Shown here: piece after piece, positions 27,531-35,468 of the stretch | Numbering within the stretch: the first letter of the stretch is position 1 | Layout: the number at the start of each line of letters is the position of its first letter | Assembly (NCBI GenBank): GCA_002359735.1 | Contig: DENS01000002.1 | Coordinates: 262,981 to 326,980, forward strand | Origin: Micavibrio sp. UBA2638 | GTDB taxonomy: Bacteria; Pseudomonadota; Alphaproteobacteria; Micavibrionales; Micavibrionaceae | Direction: 5' to 3' | Length of the DNA stretch: 64,000 nt | Program-made: the position numbers and the translations under genes | The notes under the pieces: model-generated | Database searches by the model: none | Seen by the model: the letters and a program-made list of their open reading frames with translations, nothing else | What the model was told of the DNA's origin: nothing

Positions 27531-27824
27531 ATGAAAATCAAGCTGACACGCGATTTTAATAATCAGGCCACGCCCACGCAATATGGGTATGACGCGACGC
27601 GATTTATTGTCGATATCCCCGATTCCGACACTTGGGGCCATGTTCTGAACATGATCTCAAAGTTCAAGCAAGCCCATGGAGATATTGGATTTATCGCATC
27701 GGAACTTGAAAATGAAGACCAATGTAAAAACCAACATGAAGATCCGGTTTTCGTGAACGCGATTTATATTGACCAAAACCTGGCCGATGGGTTTGAAAAT
27801 GAATTTAACCTTGAATTTAACTGA
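27531..27824 (+). CDS. Small acidic hypothetical protein in the ffh-rpsP cluster
   Basis: 97 residues, rich in Asp, Glu and Asn, with no signal peptide or membrane segment. It starts 3 bases after the ffh stop and ends 26 bases before rpsP, so it is almost surely part of that transcript. An AGAAAG stretch in the ffh end can serve as ribosome binding site. I do not recognise the family. The context suggests a tie to translation or targeting, but this is inference only. Confidence 0.75.
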   Translation: MKIKLTRDFNNQATPTQYGYDATRFIVDIPDSDTWGHVLNMISKFKQAHGDIGFIASELENEDQCKNQHEDPVFVNAIYIDQNLADGFENEFNLEFN

Positions 27825-27850
27825 TTGAATTAACCAAAGGAGAAAATATT

Positions 27851-28336
27851 ATGGCACTAGCAATCAGACTATCCCGTGGTGGACGTAAAGCCCGCCCATT
27901 CTACCGCATCGTTGTGGCCGACAAGCGCATGCCGCGCGATGGCCGTTACATCGAAAAACTGGGAACCTATAACCCACTTTTGGCGAATGATGATGAAAAC
28001 CGTGTAAAACTGGTCGAAGACCGCATCAAATACTGGCTTTCACAAGGCGCAAAACCATCAGAGCGCGTTGCAATCTTCCTTGGTAAAGCCGGAATCATTG
28101 ATATGCCCGCACAACCAAACCGTCCGAACAAATCCGCCCCTGGCGAAAAAGCCAAGATGCTGATTGAGGAGAAGGAAGAAAAGCGTAAAGCAGCAGCCGA
28201 AGCGGCAAAAGCCGCCGAGGAAGAGGCAAAAGCAGCAGCCGCAGCCGAAGCCGAAGCACCGGCTGAAGAAGCCCCTGCCGCCGAAGCCGAGGCCCCTGCC
28301 GAGGAAGCAGCCGCTGAAGAAAAACCTGCTGAATAA
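27851..28336 (+). CDS. rpsP: 30S ribosomal protein bS16 with Ala/Glu-rich tail
   Basis: 161 residues. The bS16 core (ALAIRLSRGGRKARPFYRIVVADKRMPRDGRYIEKLG) covers about the first 85. The rest, from EKAKMLIEEKEEKRKAAAEAAK on, is a long Ala/Lys/Glu tail with repeated AEAEAP-type units, about twice the usual length of the protein. AAAGGAG precedes the ATG at good spacing. It is followed by an intergenic hairpin and rimM. Confidence 0.97.
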   Translation: MALAIRLSRGGRKARPFYRIVVADKRMPRDGRYIEKLGTYNPLLANDDENRVKLVEDRIKYWLSQGAKPSERVAIFLGKAGIIDMPAQPNRPNKSAPGEKAKMLIEEKEEKRKAAAEAAKAAEEEAKAAAAAEAEAPAEEAPAAEAEAPAEEAAAEEKPAE

Positions 28337-28355
28337 GCAGATAAATCCTAACTGG

Positions 28356-28380
28356 AACCCTCCCCAATGCGGGGAGGGTT
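28356..28380 (+). promoter_or_regulatory. Intercistronic hairpin between rpsP and rimM
   Basis: AACCCTCCCC (28356-28365) pairs perfectly with GGGGAGGGTT (28371-28380) over a 5-base loop. No U-run follows, so it is not a standard terminator. The 3' arm holds the only strong Shine-Dalgarno-like sequence before rimM, so it may protect the rpsP mRNA end, hinder rimM translation, or both. Confidence 0.7.
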
Positions 28381-28393
28381 TGGCTTTGTCAAA

Positions 28394-28891
28394 ATGACCA
28401 AAACACAGCGCATCCCCCTTGCAAAAATTGCCTCACCACACGGCGTCAAAGGTTTGGTAAAAATCTTTCCGTTTGGGGAGGATATTGAACTTTTGGAAAG
28501 TATGGATGTATATGCAGACGACACCCCCGTCAAAATTACGCTAAAAAATGCGCTCGGCAAATTCATTCTGGCCGAGATCGACATTATTCAAAGCCGTGAA
28601 GATGCCGAAAAATGGAGCGGAACCGAACTTTGTGTTGATCAAGACGCCCTGCCCGCCATAGACGAAGATGATACCTATTATTATCATGACCTGATTGGCC
28701 TGAAAGCCGCTGATGAAACCGGTCAGGAAATTGGCAGCGTGATTGCCGTCGACAATTACGGCGCTGGTGATCTATTGGAGATCCGCAAAAATAGCGGCGA
28801 GAAGTTCCTGCTGCCCTTTACGGATGAGCATGTTCCAACCGTCGATATTGAGGCAGGGACAGTCACCATCATCCCTATGGAAGAATTATGA
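28394..28891 (+). CDS. rimM: Ribosome maturation factor RimM
   Basis: 165 residues from the ATG at 28394; an in-frame ATG at 28367 lies in the hairpin loop. RimM assists 30S head assembly and binds uS19. The N-terminal RimM domain (IPLAKIASPHGVKGLVKIFPFGED) and the C-terminal PRC-barrel (YYYHDLIGLKAADETGQEIGSV, FLLPFTDEHVPTVDIEAGTVTI) are complete. The stop overlaps the trmD start by four bases (ATGA), implying translational coupling. The nearest strong purine run, GAGGG, is about 15 bases upstream and inside the hairpin. Confidence 0.95.
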   Translation: MTKTQRIPLAKIASPHGVKGLVKIFPFGEDIELLESMDVYADDTPVKITLKNALGKFILAEIDIIQSREDAEKWSGTELCVDQDALPAIDEDDTYYYHDLIGLKAADETGQEIGSVIAVDNYGAGDLLEIRKNSGEKFLLPFTDEHVPTVDIEAGTVTIIPMEEL

Positions 28892-29586
28892 GCCTGCACT
28901 TTAACATCCTCACCTTGTTTCCTGAGATGTTTCCAGGGTGCCTTGGCCAATCCTTGAGCGGTAAGGCGCTAGAAAACAAAATATGGAGCCTGCGCACCAT
29001 CGACATTCGTGAATTCGGTCAGGGTGTACACAAGGCCGTGGATGACACCCCTTATGGCGGCGGCGCAGGAATGGTTATGCGGGCCGACATCATTGAACAG
29101 GCCCTGTCATACGCCCCGAACCCGGGAAAGAAAATATATCTGTCACCGCGCGGGCGCCCCCTGACCCAGAAATACGTCAAAGATCTGTCAAAAACTGAGG
29201 CAATTACATTATTATGTGGACGCTATGAAGGGGTCGATCAACGTATTTTGGATGCGCATGATTTTGAAGAGGTTTCGGTCGGCGATTACGTTTTATCCGG
29301 TGGAGAGCCCGCGGCCATGATCTTGATGGATGCCTGCATTCGCTTGCTTCCCGGCGTCATGGGCAATGCCGAGACAGCTCCTGAGGAGAGTTTTTCCGAA
29401 GAGCGCGGCGGATTACTGGAATATCCGCATTATACGAAGCCGGCCGAATGGACCGATAAAAACGGCGTCGTAAGAACCGTACCGGATGTTCTGCGCTCCG
29501 GTAATCACGGAAAAATTGAACAGTGGCGGCACGAACAATCCGTCAAAATCACAAAAAAAAATCGCCCTGACCTGCTAAAAACGTAA
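28888..29586 (+). CDS. trmD: tRNA (guanine(37)-N1)-methyltransferase TrmD
   Basis: 232 residues. SPOUT-fold methyltransferase forming m1G37 in tRNAs and preventing frameshifting. FNILTLFPEMF, DDTPYGGGAGMVMR, the trefoil-knot SAM site (LLCGRYEGVDQR, SVGDYVLSGGEPAAM) and the C-terminal YPHYTKPAEW, VLRSGNHGKI are intact. It overlaps rimM by 4 bases. A 133-base gap precedes rplS. Confidence 0.97.
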   Translation: MSLHFNILTLFPEMFPGCLGQSLSGKALENKIWSLRTIDIREFGQGVHKAVDDTPYGGGAGMVMRADIIEQALSYAPNPGKKIYLSPRGRPLTQKYVKDLSKTEAITLLCGRYEGVDQRILDAHDFEEVSVGDYVLSGGEPAAMILMDACIRLLPGVMGNAETAPEESFSEERGGLLEYPHYTKPAEWTDKNGVVRTVPDVLRSGNHGKIEQWRHEQSVKITKKNRPDLLKT

Positions 29587-29719
29587 TAATTTTCTTGATT
29601 TAGCCGTTTAATCCACATATAAAGCAACACGACTTTTTTAAAAAGATAAGTGATCCGCCGGTGTCTTAAGGTTAAAACACTGAATTTACGGGGTCCGAAT
29701 AAATAAAAGGAACAATGAA

Positions 29720-30295
29720 ATGAATACATTACAAAAATTCGAAGCCAAGCAACTGGCCCAGCTTCAAGAAAATAAAAATATCCCGGAATTTGGCCCAGGT
29801 GACACCATCAAGGTTAATGTCCGCGTTCGTGAAGGAACGCGTGAGCGTATTCAGGCCTTTGAAGGCGTTTGTATTGCCCGTTCAAATGACGGCGTGAACG
29901 CCAGCTTTACAGTTCGTAAAATCAGCTACGGTGAAGGTGTCGAGCGTGTGTTCCCGCTGTGGAGCTCTCGTATTGACTCGATCGAATTGGTACGCCGCGG
30001 TTCTGTCCGTCGTGCGAAACTTTATTATCTGCGTGAACGTTCTGGTAAATCTGCCCGTATTTCCGAACGTACAACCGGTTACGGTATCGAAGCCAAAGAC
30101 GAAAGCACTTTCGAAGTTTCAAAAACAGAACGTAGAAAAGCAAAGCAGGCCGAAAAGAAAGCCCGCCGCGAAGAGATCAAAAAAGCCGAAGCCGAGAAAA
30201 AGGCTGCTGCTGAGAAGGCCGCCAAGGAAGCCGCTGCTGCAGAAGCAAAGGCCGCCGAGGAGGCAGCCGCCGCAGAAACACCTGCCGAGGAATAA
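29720..30295 (+). CDS. rplS: 50S ribosomal protein bL19 with Ala/Lys/Glu-rich tail
   Basis: 191 residues. The bL19 core (IPEFGPGDTIKVNVRVREGTR through ARISERT) covers about the first 120, longer than usual only through its tail. That tail (KAKQAEKKARREEIKKAEAEKKAAAEKAA and on) is a Lys/Glu then Ala/Glu-rich, probably helical extension like that of bS16 in the same cluster. AAAAGGAAC precedes the ATG. A strong terminator follows. Confidence 0.97.
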   Translation: MNTLQKFEAKQLAQLQENKNIPEFGPGDTIKVNVRVREGTRERIQAFEGVCIARSNDGVNASFTVRKISYGEGVERVFPLWSSRIDSIELVRRGSVRRAKLYYLRERSGKSARISERTTGYGIEAKDESTFEVSKTERRKAKQAEKKARREEIKKAEAEKKAAAEKAAKEAAAAEAKAAEEAAAAETPAEE

Positions 30296-30331
30296 GCCCC
30301 AAGCGCAGTTTTTAATGATATGCATGAATTC

Positions 30332-30359
30332 AAAAAGGCTCCAATACGGAGCCTTTTTT
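30332..30359 (+). terminator. Rho-independent terminator after rplS
   Basis: AAAAAGGCTCC (30332-30342) pairs with GGAGCCTTTTT (30348-30358) over a 5-base loop. The T-run closes the stem and continues one base beyond it. Confidence 0.92.
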
Positions 30360-30392
30360 ACTACCCTATTGAACTCGCCTTTTTACTTTTTC

Positions 30393-30668
30393 TTATTGAC
30401 TAACAGATAGCGGCACTTTGAAGTTTAACGCCTTATTGTCGCTTAACATTGCCGTCAAATGAATTTCATCATTTTGCGCAAACAAATTGATCATTTCATC
30501 ATCCAGGTTTCCGATATAATGTTCCTGTTCATGCAAAACCGCATATAAAGTTTTGCTGGGCCGGTCTAAAATTATAATATCCGAACGCACATAGGCCGGA
30601 TCAAAAAACCGAATGAAAGCGTCACCGCGCGCATTTTTTAAAAACTCAGCCCGTATTTCAATTAACAT
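30393..30668 (-). CDS. Small hypothetical protein
   Basis: 91 residues, no signal peptide or membrane helix, mixed alpha/beta pattern (FIRFFDPAYVRSDIIILDRPSKTLYAVLHEQEH). AGAGGAT precedes the ATG at good spacing. It converges on rplS and lies downstream of another unknown minus-strand gene, with which it may be co-transcribed (49 bases apart). Family not recognised. Confidence 0.65.
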   Translation of the reverse strand: MLIEIRAEFLKNARGDAFIRFFDPAYVRSDIIILDRPSKTLYAVLHEQEHYIGNLDDEMINLFAQNDEIHLTAMLSDNKALNFKVPLSVSQ

Positions 30669-30717
30669 CTTACTATCCTCTTCTTATGACCTTTTTATAA
30701 CCTTTGTTTTCCAATTT

Positions 30718-31344
30718 TTAGAACGTGCCGGGTTGCGGCACTGTTGGAATGGGTGAATTCACGGCCTCCGCCCCGGGGCTCAGCGTATTTTGAATAGAAT
30801 CGTAATCAAAACCGCGTTCACGCATTTGTATCTGCACAGCATTTAAATCAGAATATTCCGGGCTTTCGATAATTGTATTCATCTGTTCAATTGCCTGACG
30901 CACAGAATTCAGCGCATCTTGCCTGCCCGATAGATTGGCGCCCTCATCCGCGGCATGAATATCCATCGCAATACGCGCTTCCATATCCCAGAGCCCGAAA
31001 TTAATAATTTCGACATCCGCAAAGTCCGGGTTCTCTATATTGATCATATCAATGGGGTTAGAATTTCCTAATTCATGAGCATAGGGCTGCACCGCTTTTG
31101 CCAAGGTATTCAACGGCCCCCGTATGGCGCCGCTTATCACCTGATCGGCCGCTTGGACGCGTGCCTCCCAGTTTTGCAAGGTTATGTCCTCTGGCAAATC
31201 CGCGCGCGGAACGATATCCCCGCCCGTGCCTTCGGCATACGCACGATAAACCAACGGTTCCTGATTATTCGGATCCTGAATATCCAGAGCATAACTTGCC
31301 CCGTAATCCTGTCCAAATATACTGCTTAACCACCCACCGGCCAT
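30718..31344 (-). CDS. Hypothetical protein
   Basis: 208 residues, acidic, no clear signal peptide or membrane segment, with a short hydrophobic N-terminus (AGGWLSSIFG) and a Pro-rich C-terminus (SPIPTVPQPGTF). The middle is helical (RQDALNSVRQAIEQMNTII). AGAGGGA precedes the ATG. It is divergent from leuC with about 145 bases between starts. I do not recognise it. Confidence 0.7.
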   Translation of the reverse strand: MAGGWLSSIFGQDYGASYALDIQDPNNQEPLVYRAYAEGTGGDIVPRADLPEDITLQNWEARVQAADQVISGAIRGPLNTLAKAVQPYAHELGNSNPIDMINIENPDFADVEIINFGLWDMEARIAMDIHAADEGANLSGRQDALNSVRQAIEQMNTIIESPEYSDLNAVQIQMRERGFDYDSIQNTLSPGAEAVNSPIPTVPQPGTF

Positions 31345-31489
31345 TTTAAGTCCCTCTATTACATTCGTTTGTCATTGCCTTTTTGGCTTATTCGAATTGA
31401 CTTTACTGCTGTATTTCTGCTTCAATTCGTTTCACACCATTGAATTGTATTCTGGAAAGTTTAAATTATCCTTAAAAGCAGAGAAAACC

Positions 31490-32905
31490 ATGACAGACAC
31501 ACCGCGCACGCTCTTTCAAAAAATCTGGGACGACCATGTCATTGAACGTGATGATAACGGCACATGCCTTATTCACATTGACCGTCATCTTGTCCATGAA
31601 GTCACGTCCCCGCAGGCTTTTGAGGGCCTGCGCATGGCCGGGCGCCCTGTGCATGCGCTGGATAAAACACTGGCGGTTATCGACCACAATGTATCCACCG
31701 CCCCTGACCGTTTGACCAATCTGGGCAATGAAGATAGCCGCATTCAGATTGAAACCTTGCGAACAAATTGTGAGGAATTTGGTGTCCAACTGTTTGATAT
31801 TTCAGATAAAAGACAGGGTATCGTTCATATTGTCGGGCCCGAGCAAGGATTTACCCAGCCCGGGATGACTATAGTGTGCGGCGATAGCCACACCTCAACC
31901 CATGGCGCATTTGGCGCGCTGGCTTTTGGGATTGGCACATCGGAAGTTGAACATGTATTGGCCACGCAAAGCCTGATTCAAAGCCCCGCAAAATCGATGC
32001 GCATCACCGTTGAGGGAAAAACAGCGCCGGGCGTTGGTGCCAAAGATATCATACTGGCCATCATTGGTGAAATCGGCACCGCTGGCGGTACAGGATATGT
32101 CATTGAATATGCCGGTCAGGCCATCCGCGACCTGTCGATGGAAGGCCGCATGACCATTTGCAACATGTCCATTGAGGCCGGAGCACGCGCCGGCATGGTG
32201 GCCCCGGATGAAACCACTTTTCAATATATGAAAGGTCGCCCAATGGCCCCGAAAGGCGATCACTGGGACATGGCTGTGAAATGGTGGAAGAGCCTGGCAA
32301 CGGATGAAGGGGCAACATTCGACCGTGAAGTTGTCTTAAAAGCAGAAGATATCGCCCCCATTGTCACCTGGGGGACAACCCCGGAAGATGTGGTGCCCAT
32401 CACCGGGTCCGTGCCAAATCCTGATGATTTTGACGACGAAAACAAACAAAATTCAGCCCGGCGCATGCTGGATTATATGGGGCTGACCGCAGGCACAAAT
32501 ATGACCGATATTAAGATCGACAAGGTTTTTATCGGGTCTTGCACCAATGGCCGTATCGAAGATTTGCGCGTTATCGCGGATCTTGTTAAAGGCAAGAAAG
32601 TCGCCGCAAATGTCGAAGCCATGGTCGTACCCGGGTCAGGGCTTGTTAAACAAATGGCCGAAGACGAAGGCATCGCTGATATTTTGAAGGAGGCCGGGTT
32701 TGATTGGCGCGAACCGGGATGTTCCATGTGCCTAGGGATGAACCCCGATCAATTAAGCCCTGGTGAACGCTGCGCCTCTACGTCAAATCGCAATTTCGAA
32801 GGCCGGCAAGGCAAGGGGGGCCGCACGCATCTTATGTCCCCGGCTATGGCCGCCGCGGCCGCCATTACAGGCAAACTGACAGATGTAAGAGAGCTAACAG
32901 AGTAA
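31490..32905 (+). CDS. leuC: 3-isopropylmalate dehydratase large subunit
   Basis: 471 residues from the ATG at 31490; the frame is open from 31397 but that extension has no family match. With LeuD it isomerises 2- to 3-isopropylmalate in leucine synthesis using a 4Fe-4S cluster. Aconitase-family motifs are VCGDSHTSTHGAFG, FIGSCTNGRIEDLR with one cluster cysteine, and the CSMCLGMN pair. It is the first gene of a five-gene run: leuC, HD-domain gene, leuD, MFS transporter, leuB. Confidence 0.97.
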   Translation: MTDTPRTLFQKIWDDHVIERDDNGTCLIHIDRHLVHEVTSPQAFEGLRMAGRPVHALDKTLAVIDHNVSTAPDRLTNLGNEDSRIQIETLRTNCEEFGVQLFDISDKRQGIVHIVGPEQGFTQPGMTIVCGDSHTSTHGAFGALAFGIGTSEVEHVLATQSLIQSPAKSMRITVEGKTAPGVGAKDIILAIIGEIGTAGGTGYVIEYAGQAIRDLSMEGRMTICNMSIEAGARAGMVAPDETTFQYMKGRPMAPKGDHWDMAVKWWKSLATDEGATFDREVVLKAEDIAPIVTWGTTPEDVVPITGSVPNPDDFDDENKQNSARRMLDYMGLTAGTNMTDIKIDKVFIGSCTNGRIEDLRVIADLVKGKKVAANVEAMVVPGSGLVKQMAEDEGIADILKEAGFDWREPGCSMCLGMNPDQLSPGERCASTSNRNFEGRQGKGGRTHLMSPAMAAAAAITGKLTDVRELTE

Positions 32906-32910
32906 ACGCA

Positions 32911-33597
32911 ATGCCCGGTTGGCCCGATACATTTGATTTTGATACCGATCCGGTTTGTCAAACGCAATTTAAGCCATTTATAAAAGAAGAACTGGCATCG
33001 CTTCGGGCCTATGATGACGAAAGACCCGATGAAAAAACATATATCTTCCATCAACATGCCGCCCGGGTTGCTAAAGATGTAAAAAAAACCTGCCTGCATT
33101 TGGGGCTTTCAAGCATAACCGCCAACAATATGTATTGGGCCGCCCTTCCCCATGATATTGGCAAGCGCCTTTTGCCTCTGGACATGTGGGATAGCGAAGA
33201 AAAACCAACAGGCGAAATCAAGAAAGTTCGCCGCATGCATACCTTACTGGGGGTACAAATTGTAGAAGATTTATTTAGCGATGTGGAGCACCCGTTTAAA
33301 GACCTGATGATTGATATAATGGCCCATCATCATGAACAGCTGGACAGCAAGGGCACATTGGGAAAATCAGGTGAAGACTTATCACAGCCGGTTCGCCTTG
33401 CAGCGATCGTGGAGGCCTATGACGGATACCGTATATGGCGGCCCCATTTTGGTGATAGGGATATCAGCCCCCCGGCCGTACTAAATCGTATGCGTGAAGA
33501 AAAAGGTCCTGAAATTTATGACATGGATTTACTGGAAGCCTTTGCAGAAATGAAGATAAATGAATATAACATTATTAAGACATTCGAGGAAAACTGA
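32911..33597 (+). CDS. HD-domain phosphohydrolase (HD-GYP-like) inside the leu cluster
   Basis: 228 residues. HD-superfamily metal motifs are visible: IFHQHAARVA, LPHDIGKRLLP, RRMHTLLGVQ, AHHHEQLD and VEAYDGYR. Order and spacing resemble HD-GYP domains, but the GYP segment is not preserved (HHEQLDSKG instead of HHExxDGxGYP), so cyclic-di-GMP hydrolysis cannot be assumed; a nucleotide phosphohydrolase is equally possible. It starts 5 bases after leuC and ends 2 bases before leuD, so it is co-transcribed with leucine genes. Confidence 0.85.
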   Translation: MPGWPDTFDFDTDPVCQTQFKPFIKEELASLRAYDDERPDEKTYIFHQHAARVAKDVKKTCLHLGLSSITANNMYWAALPHDIGKRLLPLDMWDSEEKPTGEIKKVRRMHTLLGVQIVEDLFSDVEHPFKDLMIDIMAHHHEQLDSKGTLGKSGEDLSQPVRLAAIVEAYDGYRIWRPHFGDRDISPPAVLNRMREEKGPEIYDMDLLEAFAEMKINEYNIIKTFEEN

Positions 33598-33599
33598 TC

Positions 33600-34205
33600 A
33601 TGACGCCCTTTACACACTTAAACGCAAAAGCCGCCCCCTTGCCGATGATGAATGTCGATACAGACATCATTATCCCGAAACAATTTCTGAAGACTGTGAA
33701 ACGAACCGGCCTTGGCGTTAGTGCGTTTTATGATATTCGCTATAATGATGACGGCAGCGTACGCGACGATTTTGCCCCCGCGCAAGACGCTTATAAAGGC
33801 GCGGAAATTCTGGTCACGGGCGAAAATTTTGGCTGCGGGTCATCACGCGAACATGCGCCTTGGGCTATACTGGACATGGGCTTTCGTTGTCTTATCGCGC
33901 CATCATTTGCCGATATTTTCTACAACAACAGCTTTAAAAACGGCATTCTACCCATCACACTTCCGAAAGATCAGGTTACCCAGTTAATGCAGGAAGTACA
34001 GGAAAACCCCGATGCCACGATAGAAATCGATCTTGAAAAACAAACTGTCACGCGCGGTAATAAGTTTTCATTCCACTTTGAGATTGATCCCTTCCGTAAA
34101 CACTGCCTGTTAAATGGATTGGATGATATTGGCCTGACATTGGAAAAATCGGCAACCATCCGGTCATATGAAGAAAAGCGTCACGCCGAAAAGCCTTGGC
34201 TGTAA
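33600..34205 (+). CDS. leuD: 3-isopropylmalate dehydratase small subunit
   Basis: 201 residues. Partner of LeuC carrying the swivelling domain. MMNVDTDIIIPKQFLKT and the signature FGCGSSREHAPWAI are present, with the C-terminal LNGLDDIGLTL block. GAGGA lies 9 bases before the ATG, within the end of the HD gene. The stop TAA is followed directly by the ATG of the MFS gene. Confidence 0.97.
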   Translation: MTPFTHLNAKAAPLPMMNVDTDIIIPKQFLKTVKRTGLGVSAFYDIRYNDDGSVRDDFAPAQDAYKGAEILVTGENFGCGSSREHAPWAILDMGFRCLIAPSFADIFYNNSFKNGILPITLPKDQVTQLMQEVQENPDATIEIDLEKQTVTRGNKFSFHFEIDPFRKHCLLNGLDDIGLTLEKSATIRSYEEKRHAEKPWL

Positions 34206-35468
34206 ATGAATAAAACCGGGTATATCGCAATTTTACGATCTTATAGCGGCCTGATTGCGGCCGCTTTTTTGCTCATGTTGTTTTCCGGCTTTGGGCAATC
34301 GGTCTTTATTGGTGTATTTTTACCTGATATCCAGCATCATTTCGGTATAAACAAAACCGCATTAGGCAGCCTGTATGCCGCCGCCACAATCACAAGCGCC
34401 GCCCTGATGATCTGGAGCGGCAAATTGCTGGACCGCCTCGCCCTTAGAAACTTTATCATGATAATACTGGCAGGGCTGGCATTGGGCTGCATTTTATTTG
34501 CCATGGCCTTTCATCCGCTCATGCTGTTTCCCGCCTTTTTATGTTTGCGCCAGTTTGGTCAGGGCCTGATGACCCTGGCGGCCACGACCGTTATTAACCG
34601 GTATATAGAAATCGGCAATGGCCGCGCGCAATCGGTGGCACAGATGGGGCTGCCGGTTCATGCTGCTTTATTTCCATTATGTGCAACGATGATTCTGGGC
34701 GCCATTGGCTTCACCGCAAGCTGGATTGCCTATGCCGCCTTTATCGTTCTTATATTAATGCCCTTCTTCTGGTTTTTTCTTCGCGCCCATGAGGAAAAAA
34801 CCCACAAACAGTGGAGCCAGCGCATGAACGAAAAGGCCGCGCAAAGTACATTAGACGGAGCTTTGCCCGATGAATGGACACGCAGACGGGTTCTAAGAGA
34901 TTGGCGTTTTTATATTATCCTGTCTGTCATGTTAATTGGGCCATGTTTTGGCACGGCCATTTTCTTTTATCAAACAACAATCGCAGAAAGCCTGTCTATG
35001 GCCCCCGCCCTTTTTACGACCGGCTTTATATTTCTAACGGGCGCATCCATCCTCAGCGCGTTAATTGCAGGGCCCGTCATGGATAATTACGGCGAAAAAT
35101 ATCTATTAACCAGCTTTCCGATTCTATATGCCGCCGGTTTGGTTCTGCTGTCGGGCGCGGGCGGGCTCCTGGGGCTGTATTCAGCCTTGAGCCTGATCGG
35201 CGCAGCCGGAGGCATTATGAGCATCACGGGCGGGCCGCTTTTTGCAAAGATGTATGGCACCAAACATTTTGCCAGCATAAAATCCCTCAACTTCATGGCC
35301 ATTATCATTGCATCGGCCATTTCACCGCCCTTATGCGGCCTGTTATTGGATTCTGGCTTTGAAATTGGTGACGTTTTATTCTATTTTGCGTTATATAGCG
35401 CATTGGCATGGATTTTTATTCTGCTTTGTATACAAAAAATCACACGACACAGAAAGCACGCGGTATGA
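34206..35468 (+). CDS. Major facilitator superfamily transporter
   Basis: 420 residues with about 12 hydrophobic helices split by a central cytoplasmic loop (RAHEEKTHKQWSQRMNEKAAQSTLDGALPDEW). The N-terminal half has a 12-TM MFS look (LFSGFGQSVFIGVFLPDIQHHFGI, SGKLLDRLALRNF). The substrate is unknown. It abuts leuD with no gap and overlaps leuB by four bases (ATGA), so it is firmly in the leucine transcript; export or uptake of a branched-chain intermediate is a possibility by context only. Confidence 0.88.
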   Translation: MNKTGYIAILRSYSGLIAAAFLLMLFSGFGQSVFIGVFLPDIQHHFGINKTALGSLYAAATITSAALMIWSGKLLDRLALRNFIMIILAGLALGCILFAMAFHPLMLFPAFLCLRQFGQGLMTLAATTVINRYIEIGNGRAQSVAQMGLPVHAALFPLCATMILGAIGFTASWIAYAAFIVLILMPFFWFFLRAHEEKTHKQWSQRMNEKAAQSTLDGALPDEWTRRRVLRDWRFYIILSVMLIGPCFGTAIFFYQTTIAESLSMAPALFTTGFIFLTGASILSALIAGPVMDNYGEKYLLTSFPILYAAGLVLLSGAGGLLGLYSALSLIGAAGGIMSITGGPLFAKMYGTKHFASIKSLNFMAIIIASAISPPLCGLLLDSGFEIGDVLFYFALYSALAWIFILLCIQKITRHRKHAV

